Source of the DNA: DAORHV01 sp964448405
GTDB lineage: Bacteria; Patescibacteriota; Gracilibacteria; Peribacterales; Peribacteraceae
Reading direction: 5' to 3'
Assembly (NCBI GenBank): GCA_964448405.1
Contig: CAYUVW010000005.1
Span: 1-64,000, forward strand
Length of the DNA: 64,000 bases
Position 1 is the stretch's first letter. The number at the start of each line of letters is the position of its first letter. The translations under genes and the position numbers were made by a program. Under the pieces are notes generated by a model, which searched no databases, had not been told where the DNA came from, and saw only the letters and a program-made list of their open reading frames with translations. Below are positions 57,702-64,000 of the stretch, one piece after another.

Positions 57702-57968
57702 TTATTTCTTCTTCTGGGCGAACAGCTTGGCCAGGTTGGACTTCTTGCGGGCAGCGTTCTTCCAGTGGATGAGGTTCTTCTTGGCGGCCATGTCGATTGC
57801 CTTGTATGCGGAGGACAACGACTTCTGGGCGTCATCGGCCTTTCCAGACTTGGCGAGATCGCTCGTCTTGCGGATGAGCGTCTTCATGCGAGTCTTGACC
57901 GGCTGACGTGCAGCGCGGCGCTTGAGAGACTGACGTGCGTGCTTGATGGCTGATTGGATGATCGGCAT
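57702..57968 (-). CDS. rpsT: 30S ribosomal protein S20
   Basis: 88-aa, very basic helical protein: SAIKHARQSLKRRAARQPVKTRMKTLIRK and the C-terminal AIDMAAKKNLIHWKNAARKKSNLAKL fit S20, which binds 16S rRNA 5' domain. Family length is normal. Confidence 0.95.
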   Translation of the reverse strand: MPIIQSAIKHARQSLKRRAARQPVKTRMKTLIRKTSDLAKSGKADDAQKSLSSAYKAIDMAAKKNLIHWKNAARKKSNLAKLFAQKKK

Positions 57969-58048
57969 TGACTGGGTGGAATCGAAGGGTTAGAAAGCGT
58001 GGAAAGGGTAGGGAAAGCGTGAGATGAAGTCAAACCGCCTTTGTGAGA

Positions 58049-59524
58049 CTACTGGGAAATAGCCTCGAAGATCGGCATGAAGTCCTGCTGCATGTCCTTC
58101 ATCGGTTTTGCGACAGACGGCTCTTCCACGGCTACGGAAGAGACTTCTTTGCGTTCCGAAGTGATGGTGAGGTCGATTGCCGGGCTACCCAGCAGCGAGG
58201 CATGAATTACGCTGTCGAACTTCGTATTCTTGAATGAGTTGCTGAACAGTAACTTGAACGACTCGATGGTAATGACGGAAGCGCCGGACGGAATGCTGAT
58301 GCTGCCTTTGACATCGATCTCCGTGTCGTCGGCCTTCAGAATGTCCAGATCGACGCTCAGTGCCGTTGCGGTGTCCTGGTACACGACCATGGTGAACTTC
58401 TTGGTGGTCATCGTACCTTCGGCGACCTTCTTGTCCGACGAGAGCAGCGTGAAGGCATCGCCCTTCTTCTCGAAGGAAACGTTTTCCGTCGGAGTCTTGG
58501 GGTTGCTCACCTTGAAGTGTGCATCGCCGTTGCGGTTCATGAGTGCGTCGATATCCAACACGACGACTCCGCCCGTGTCGGTGGCCTGACCGATGAAACC
58601 GCGCGGGTGAAAGGATTCTTTATCGGCATACAAAATGCCTTTCAGCGACCCCATCTCCTCCACGCTGGCGCGCATTTCAGTCTTCATGTCTTCGAATTCG
58701 CTCTTCATGTCCGGGTTCATGCCGGTCGGATCGTTCTGCTCCATGGCGTACTCCATGAATGCCTCGATGGTTGCGGCAAGCTTCTGCTTGTCGGCTTCCA
58801 CGCGCACGCGGTACATGCCGTCTTCTTCCGGCAGCAGTTCCACCGCGGTCCACAGGTGCGCGTTCTGCATGAGCGTTTGCATTTTCTTGCTGGAGTCGCG
58901 GTACTGGGCGACGGACCGTTCAATCAAACTCTCGACGGTGATGGGTGTGGCGGACGGATCACCTTTGGTGCCTTCGGCGATCATGTCGTTGATTTCCTTG
59001 AACGTGGCCATGTACCAGGCCGACGAGACCTTCTTGTCGAGTGCGACCTCACTCTTCCCCGGTTGCTTGATGAGCAGGTTGGCGACATTCAGGAAAATTT
59101 TGGCGTTCGTACTGCGCACCTTGGCGGATACCGCAACACTGGCCTGTTGCATATTGGGTTCGGACGGATTCTCCGGCATGACGCCGAACATCTCGCCCGG
59201 AGCCATGGCTGCCAAGTTGAAGTCTACGTTGGCGTCGAATTTTGGTTGCTTGGTGTCGGTGATATCCATGGATTGCTTTGTCTTCAACTCAGCCGTGATG
59301 CTGCCAGGGAAGATGTTGGCGATAGGCTGGGTTTCCAACGCGACGTTGGTGACGGTTTCGGACAAGAGCGGAGCTTGTACTTTTTCCATGTTTTTGGTGA
59401 CCTGGGTCACCAGGCTCTGGTGCATCTTGTCCAGCACCTGCTCGGCGGTAAGTTGCGGGCCGCCGCCGCATGCGGCAAGCAGCGCAAGAGAAAGCAAAGG
59501 TAAGCCGAGGGCAAAGCGCTTCAT
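58049..59524 (-). CDS. Large lipoprotein of unknown function
   Basis: 491 aa. Signal peptide with lipobox LLAAC (Cys about residue 19), then a mostly beta-rich exported body with several Met-rich acidic helices (MKSEFEDMKTEMRASVEEMG). The layout resembles LolA/LppX-like lipoproteins, but I cannot assign it. The last ~40 residues are polar. Start is ATG 59524 at the signal peptide; the open frame to 59626 is rejected. TATCAT lies 14 nt before the ATG. Confidence 0.75.
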   Translation of the reverse strand: MKRFALGLPLLSLALLAACGGGPQLTAEQVLDKMHQSLVTQVTKNMEKVQAPLLSETVTNVALETQPIANIFPGSITAELKTKQSMDITDTKQPKFDANVDFNLAAMAPGEMFGVMPENPSEPNMQQASVAVSAKVRSTNAKIFLNVANLLIKQPGKSEVALDKKVSSAWYMATFKEINDMIAEGTKGDPSATPITVESLIERSVAQYRDSSKKMQTLMQNAHLWTAVELLPEEDGMYRVRVEADKQKLAATIEAFMEYAMEQNDPTGMNPDMKSEFEDMKTEMRASVEEMGSLKGILYADKESFHPRGFIGQATDTGGVVVLDIDALMNRNGDAHFKVSNPKTPTENVSFEKKGDAFTLLSSDKKVAEGTMTTKKFTMVVYQDTATALSVDLDILKADDTEIDVKGSISIPSGASVITIESFKLLFSNSFKNTKFDSVIHASLLGSPAIDLTITSERKEVSSVAVEEPSVAKPMKDMQQDFMPIFEAISQ

Positions 59525-59764
59525 AAGAATGGAGGAAGATGATATCGCACCAAATGTGCGTGTTTCGGATCGAAACGGTAGCACGGGAAATAGGTACAAG
59601 GAAGTCGAAGGTGCCGCGGACTCCAAAACAGTGCTTGCTCCTTTGATGCTGTTCCAAGCGCATGGCTGGACACCGGTGAAAGTATGCTAAGATCGCGACG
59701 TCTTCTGTGACGTACAGCTTCGTTGACGCCGTACGCCTTTTGTCCGTTTCACTCCCCTTCTCCT

Positions 59765-61540
59765 ATGTGTGGCATCTTCGGATACATCGGAACGAAGAAG
59801 AACGCGGGATCCGTCGTTATCAGAGGTTTGAAAAATTTGGAGTACCGTGGCTATGACTCGTGGGGTGTTGCCATGCAGGTGCAGGGAGACATTCGCGTGG
59901 AAAAAGACGTTGGCAAGATCAGCGGCGTGAAGGACGAGGATTTTGCCGATGAGTCGACCATGGCCGTTGCGCACTCGCGCTGGGCCACCCATGGCGGCGT
60001 GACGAAAGAGAACGCCCATCCGCATTTTGGCGACTTGGGCCGCGTTGCGGTCGTTCATAACGGCATCATCGAGAACTTTCAGGAACTGCGGGCCGAGCTG
60101 GGTGCCAAGGGGCATACATTCGCTTCCGAGACCGATACGGAAGTCATTCCGCATTTGATCGAAGACTTCATGAAAGATGGTCTCTCGTTTCAGGAGGCGG
60201 TTCGCGCCTCGTGTAACAGATTCCACGGACGCTATGCCATTCTTGCATTTGAAAAGAGCACGCGCCTGTTGGTGGCGGCGCGCACCGGTTCGCCGCTCAT
60301 CGTGGGCGTTGGCAAGAAAGATGAATTCTTCATTGCGTCGGACATCCCGGCGTTTTTGGAATACACCCGCACCGTGCAGTACTTAGACGACGGCGAGATG
60401 GTTTCCACCGACGGTACCACGATCCAGTTTCACGACATCGCCACTGGCGAGGAGCGCAAGAAGCGTAAAGTCAAAATCGATTGGGAGGTGAAGGATGTGG
60501 AGAAGGGCGACTTCGAGCACTTCATGATGAAAGAAATCATGGATCAGAAGGAGAGCATCCAGCGTGCCGTTCACCAAGACGACACGGAAATTCAGACGGT
60601 GGCCGACGCGATCCAGAATTGTCTGGGCTGCATCCTCACCGCCTGCGGCACCGCCCACAAGATGTGCATGGCCGCCGACTACTTCTTCTCGGTCGTCGCC
60701 AAGCGCCACGTGAACGTCACGCCGGCCAGCGAGTTCCCGATCTTCCACCACTTCTTAAAGCCCGAAAGCCTGATCATCGTAGTCAGCCAGAGCGGCGAAA
60801 CCGCCGACGTGCTGGAGGCCATGAAAGTGGCCAAGAAAGCCGGTTCCAAGGTGCTTGCGATCGTGAACTCGGAAGGCTCGTCCGTGGCGCGCCTGGCCGA
60901 CTACACGCTGCTTATCAATGCCGGACCCGAGCGCGCGGTTGCGTCCACCAAGGCCGCCACCGGTCAGATGGCCGTGCTGTTGCTGGTCGCCCACGCGGTG
61001 ACGGGCAAACTGCATGAGGGACGCACGTTGCTCATGGAGACCGGCGGACAGATCAACGACATGTTGAACCCGCGCTACATCTCGCACATCCGGTCCATTG
61101 CCGCCAAGATCTACAACCACAACAACATGTACATCATCGGCAAGGGCTGGAACTACCCCATGGCACTGGAGAGCGCGATCAAAATTCAAGAAGTGAGCTA
61201 CATCCACGCCGAAGGTTTTGCCGCCGGCGAACTGAAGCACGGCCCCATCGCACTCATAGAGAAAGGCACGCCGTGCATCGCACTCATGGGTAAGGATGAA
61301 TTCACGACCGACATGATCAGCAACATCATGGAGCTGAAGGCCAGAGGCGCGTACATCATTGGCGTTGCACCCGAGCGCAACGAAGTCTTCGATCTGTGGA
61401 TTAAAGTGCCGGATGCCGGACCCGCTCAGCCGATTGTGAACGTGATTCCGGTGCAGATTCTGGCGTACTTCTTAGCCGTGCTGCGCGGCAAGGACCCGGA
61501 TATGCCGCGCAACCTGGCCAAGAGCGTGACGGTGAAGTAG
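59765..61540 (+). CDS. glmS: Glutamine-fructose-6-phosphate aminotransferase (isomerizing)
   Basis: Makes glucosamine-6-phosphate for cell-wall precursors. The 591-aa protein starts MCGIFGYIG; Cys2 becomes the N-terminal nucleophile of the glutaminase, which fixes the start at 59765. Glutaminase motifs include RGYDSWGVA, HSRWATHGGV and HNGIIENF. The two SIS domains contain CGTAHKMC, VSQSGETADVLEA, STKAATGQM, GKGWNYPMALESAIKIQEVSYIHAEGF (part) and a terminal PRNLAKSVTVK. Leader ~80 nt without a riboswitch that I can recognise. Confidence 0.95.
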   Translation: MCGIFGYIGTKKNAGSVVIRGLKNLEYRGYDSWGVAMQVQGDIRVEKDVGKISGVKDEDFADESTMAVAHSRWATHGGVTKENAHPHFGDLGRVAVVHNGIIENFQELRAELGAKGHTFASETDTEVIPHLIEDFMKDGLSFQEAVRASCNRFHGRYAILAFEKSTRLLVAARTGSPLIVGVGKKDEFFIASDIPAFLEYTRTVQYLDDGEMVSTDGTTIQFHDIATGEERKKRKVKIDWEVKDVEKGDFEHFMMKEIMDQKESIQRAVHQDDTEIQTVADAIQNCLGCILTACGTAHKMCMAADYFFSVVAKRHVNVTPASEFPIFHHFLKPESLIIVVSQSGETADVLEAMKVAKKAGSKVLAIVNSEGSSVARLADYTLLINAGPERAVASTKAATGQMAVLLLVAHAVTGKLHEGRTLLMETGGQINDMLNPRYISHIRSIAAKIYNHNNMYIIGKGWNYPMALESAIKIQEVSYIHAEGFAAGELKHGPIALIEKGTPCIALMGKDEFTTDMISNIMELKARGAYIIGVAPERNEVFDLWIKVPDAGPAQPIVNVIPVQILAYFLAVLRGKDPDMPRNLAKSVTVK

Positions 61541-61615
61541 TGCTGTACGAGGCATGCCCCGTTTTTCTTTGACGCGCCGAGCCATTGCAGTAACAATGTC
61601 GCCTTTTTTAGGCGC

Positions 61616-62563
61616 ATGCTTAACTATTCCCGTGACGGCGCGACTACGACTGAACTGGCAAAAGACGCCGGATTCATCGCTACCGGCTTCACACCATCGG
61701 GAAAAGCGCTGCTGCACGACGGGCATAAGCTGACGCTAATGCATGCACTGCTGCCGCTCGACCGCCACCCGCACCTTTTTGCGGACGTGTTCATTGATGA
61801 TTGTGAATTCAGCAACCAGAGCGATCCGCATGCTCCTCGCCCGGACGCGGTGCGCAGCCTGCAGGCGTCCATTAGGGATTTCGCCGTGCAGTTGTCCAAA
61901 TTTACGCATAATTCAAAATTGCCGGGCCGTGTTCGTATCCGGACTATGACCGAATTCTTTGGGGAAGTGGGGTTCGACTACAACTATATGGGAACCGAAC
62001 TCATGGCGTTGCTGCTGCGCAGCCGAGTCGTGCTACACGAGACGTTCAACCAAATCCTGAGTAACAACCGAGTCAAAACGTGTGCCGTACGGCCGATCTG
62101 TCCGGACTGCGGTCTCGGACGCCGTTCGACGACGGTAACGCGCCAGAGCGGGTTTCAGATTTCCACCGAATGCCGCACCTACGATTGCGATACCGGCCGA
62201 TACCTGGTGGACCCGGAAGCCGGCCATACTAATTGGGCGGTGTACTACGCGGTGGTCTCGCTGATGAATCTCCTTGTCACCCGTCAATATTCCAGTGACG
62301 CGCTGGAGGTGTTGGGCGGCGACTACGGGTTGGAATGGGGCCCGAAAGACCGACCGATCGCCGAACGCCTGGAAGAGAGCGTGCGTCGCATCCGGCAGCC
62401 CGATTCGCCTCGGCTGGAGTATTTCGTCGGACAATTGTTGTGCAACGATGAAGGTCGCAAGGTTTCCAAGAGCCACGGCGACAGCAGCGCCGAGCCGCCC
62501 GATTTCGAAGCATTGTTGCAGATGATGCAGGACCGCGAGACGGTGCTAGTGCGGCCGAAGTAG
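61616..62563 (+). CDS. Class I lysyl-tRNA-synthetase-like catalytic domain protein
   Basis: 315 aa. The N-terminal TGFTPSGKALLHDGHKLTL holds a HIGH-like HDGH (34-37). ICPDCG (Cys162, Cys165) and C186/C191 form a likely zinc site, and GRKVSKSHGDS (KVSKS 282-286) is the class I second signature. Order and spacing (zinc loop, NWAVYYAV, LGGDYG, then KMSKS) resemble class I LysRS. The C-terminal anticodon-binding domain is missing, as class I LysRS exceeds 500 aa. It may modify something other than tRNA-Lys, or be a truncated synthetase. Confidence 0.7.
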   Translation: MLNYSRDGATTTELAKDAGFIATGFTPSGKALLHDGHKLTLMHALLPLDRHPHLFADVFIDDCEFSNQSDPHAPRPDAVRSLQASIRDFAVQLSKFTHNSKLPGRVRIRTMTEFFGEVGFDYNYMGTELMALLLRSRVVLHETFNQILSNNRVKTCAVRPICPDCGLGRRSTTVTRQSGFQISTECRTYDCDTGRYLVDPEAGHTNWAVYYAVVSLMNLLVTRQYSSDALEVLGGDYGLEWGPKDRPIAERLEESVRRIRQPDSPRLEYFVGQLLCNDEGRKVSKSHGDSSAEPPDFEALLQMMQDRETVLVRPK

Positions 62564-62622
62564 CCCGGGCCCATGTCGCGCTTTCCGAAGCCAAAAGCCT
62601 TTCGAAAAAGCTGTTTTTTTGG

Positions 62623-62628
62623 TATACT
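62623..62628 (+). promoter_or_regulatory. Extended -10 box of the 62658 gene
   Basis: TGG-TATACT, 29 nt before the ATG. The leader is A/C-rich (ACCCACACCCATC) with no Shine-Dalgarno, like that of 45801. Confidence 0.65.
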
Positions 62629-62657
62629 GATCAGAAACCTTCATACCCACACCCATC

Positions 62658-64000
62658 ATGTCGTATTCCTTCTCCGAGAACCGTTTGCTTGGTCAGCGCT
62701 TCGAAAGCGGCAGCGGTGCCGAGCGCGGCCCCGAAACCGGCATCGGCGGATTCTTCTCGTCGATTATGAGCCAGGCACGCGGCCTACTTGGCCGTTTGAC
62801 TCCCGGTGGCAACAGAGATCTGCGCGGTACGGTCGATCGTTTCGGTCGTGACGTTGCCGCGGTACGTACGGGTGTTGCTCGCGACGTGCGACGCGATTTG
62901 CCGCCTGCGGTACGAGATACTCCGCAAGCGGACGCCGCATTCAAGAGTGTCGGCAACGATAGCATGGCAAAAATGCTGCAGGACTTTCAGCGCGAAAGTG
63001 CCGCACTCGACCAGCAGCGGGACAAGGTGTTTGCCGATTCGTTGGCGAAATTGGAGGCGCTGAAGCAGCAGATGGAAAAAGATGAAGCAGCAGAGGAAGC
63101 CGGTACGAAAGTAGCAGCCGCACCTGCGGTTGCCCCCGTTGTGAACACTGGAACCACGGTGATTGCGCCGTTACCAAGTGCAAGCAACGCTCCAGCCGAA
63201 TTCCCGGCGACTCCCGAGGCAATTCGTGAGCGCTTTCGCTACACCGCAGAACGCTTTGGCACGCCGGAAGGTTATTCCCGCTTTCTTGCGGAACAACTGA
63301 ACACCGATGATCGCTGGAATAAGTTTCTGCAGGCCATGTACGAGTACACCGAGACGACACCCGGCATTCCTGCCGAGGTTCTCAACCTCAATAACCTGCG
63401 CGACACGGATCCTTGGGTTCCACCGCTTCGATTCATGACGACGTACAACTCGAATGGGAAAATATTCGGTGACTGCGAGGATCTGGCTTTCTTTGCCACG
63501 CACATCGCGCGTTTGCAGGGAAAGAGTGCGTTCAGCGCCGGCATCGGCAGCAACGTTGGCGAGCGTCGTACCGACGGCACGTTCCGCTTGCGGGCCGACG
63601 GTGGGCATGTGTTTACCGGTTGGTTCGAGCCGGGTACGGGCGGACGCCGCGTACTGAAGCTTGTGACGACGCGTGGAATCAATAACGCGGCAGGTGCGCC
63701 CATCGGTCAGGCAGGCATGTTCACGGCAACCGCAAATGCCGGTGAGTCCGATGCACAGCTTCTTACGCGTTTGTACAACGAAGTCGCCGGTGTATCGACC
63801 ACCGTTCCGGTCGGCGTACGTACGCTCGATTCCAATCATCTGCAGGCCATGCACGTGTTGACGAGCGGCAATGGATTCATTGTTCATGGAAACTTCAATC
63901 TTCTTGCACGTCATGGTGAGCTGGAGACGCTGTTGCAGCGAACTCCGCCGGACCATGCGGGCGTCGTGCGCATCGTTCGCGAGGAGATCTCCAGCGACCA
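62658..64000 (+). CDS. Transglutaminase-like domain protein, 3' end outside the window
   Basis: At least 447 codons, open to the window edge. Residues 95-150 are a coiled coil (LQDFQRESAALDQQRDKVF), followed by an Ala/Pro/Val linker. Then comes a domain with IFGDCEDLAFFATHIARLQG (Cys273) and DGGHVFTGWF (His317), the Cys-His spacing of transglutaminase-like cysteine proteases. The third catalytic residue (Asp) may be in the following strand. No signal peptide, so probably cytoplasmic. Function unknown. Confidence 0.75.
   Translation, partial: MSYSFSENRLLGQRFESGSGAERGPETGIGGFFSSIMSQARGLLGRLTPGGNRDLRGTVDRFGRDVAAVRTGVARDVRRDLPPAVRDTPQADAAFKSVGNDSMAKMLQDFQRESAALDQQRDKVFADSLAKLEALKQQMEKDEAAEEAGTKVAAAPAVAPVVNTGTTVIAPLPSASNAPAEFPATPEAIRERFRYTAERFGTPEGYSRFLAEQLNTDDRWNKFLQAMYEYTETTPGIPAEVLNLNNLRDTDPWVPPLRFMTTYNSNGKIFGDCEDLAFFATHIARLQGKSAFSAGIGSNVGERRTDGTFRLRADGGHVFTGWFEPGTGGRRVLKLVTTRGINNAAGAPIGQAGMFTATANAGESDAQLLTRLYNEVAGVSTTVPVGVRTLDSNHLQAMHVLTSGNGFIVHGNFNLLARHGELETLLQRTPPDHAGVVRIVREEISSD

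Noticed and set aside
58517..59690. Two long plus-strand frames opposite the lipoprotein at 58049-59524
   Set aside because: Signal peptide with lipobox and coherent composition are found only on the minus strand.
59690..59764. glmS ribozyme/riboswitch in the glmS leader
   Set aside because: The ~75-nt leader is too short and shows none of the conserved glmS ribozyme core that I know.
1..64000. CRISPR arrays, insertion sequences or prophage
   Set aside because: No regularly spaced 25-40 bp repeats, no transposase, integrase or phage structural genes other than the chromosomal baseplate-J-like protein were seen.

Overview
ORGANISM. The window looks like one scaffold of a small-genome, free-standing bacterium of the Candidate Phyla Radiation (Patescibacteria). 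A Peregrinibacteria/Peribacteria-like lineage is my best guess; this is inference and was not checked against any database. Reasons: the standard genetic code is used (TGA is a normal stop, e.g. in miaA), genes are tightly packed and often overlap at their ends, many proteins are short, lipobox or single-pass and of unknown family, carbon metabolism is reduced to trunk glycolysis/gluconeogenesis (PGK, GAPDH, class I FBPase, a phosphoglycerate-mutase-like phosphatase), and there are CPR-style proteins such as a sigma-region-4/HARE-HTH protein and a one-TM phage-baseplate-J-like protein. GC is moderately high except in two clearly AT-rich genes (8866-10170 and 39579-40301).

LAYOUT. 1-10 kb: miaA, two small cytosolic unknowns, a DUF1622 membrane protein, a PIG-V-like mannosyltransferase, two tandem secreted Cys-domain paralogues, recG, and an AT-rich KAP-type P-loop NTPase. 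10-25 kb: a GT2 glycosyltransferase, a Tyr-rich degenerate cupredoxin, a SulP transporter with STAS domain, a PriA relative that has lost its ATPase motifs, a GT-C membrane enzyme with a coupled partner, DUF1761, a DEAD-box RNA helicase, a Tat-exported DUF1501 protein, a Myb/SANT-like protein and a YhhQ-type queuosine-precursor transporter. 25-37 kb: tRNA-Pro with a duplicated 5' part, two unknowns, rarA, a TsaE-HD fusion, an M23-family protein with an altered zinc motif, a WecA-like transferase, pgk and the baseplate-J-like protein. 37-50 kb: a histidine phosphatase, an SPFH/prohibitin gene broken only by an assembly gap, tyrS, rluD, a FecR-like envelope protein, a PilB/GspE-like ATPase, nadK, fbp and gap. 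50-64 kb: mraY, dnaB, recA, two lipoproteins, the sigma4/HARE-HTH gene, ruvX, rpsT, glmS, a class I LysRS-like protein and a truncated transglutaminase-like gene at the window edge.

HOW IT WORKS TOGETHER. gap-fbp (and pgk elsewhere) serve gluconeogenic flux; glmS, mraY and the WecA-like enzyme feed cell-wall and surface-glycan synthesis; recG, rarA, recA, ruvX-family YqgF, dnaB and the PriA-like protein cover replication and repair; miaA, tsaE, yhhQ, rluD, tyrS and the LysRS-like protein concern tRNA/rRNA.

SEQUENCE-LEVEL THEMES. (1) More than 20 genes have a -10-like hexamer (TAnnnT) ending just 6-10 nt before the start codon and no Shine-Dalgarno, which is the signature of leaderless transcription; this also fixes many starts well inside the longest open frames. 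(2) A nonameric repeat of the type CTTGGACTC (or its complement) lies next to stop codons of many genes and forms terminator-like hairpins. (3) Five DnaA-box-like nonamers, phased at 10-11 bp, sit between dnaB and recA. (4) The 100-N gap at 39290-39389 is flanked by an identical 55-bp sequence; collapsing it restores an intact reading frame.
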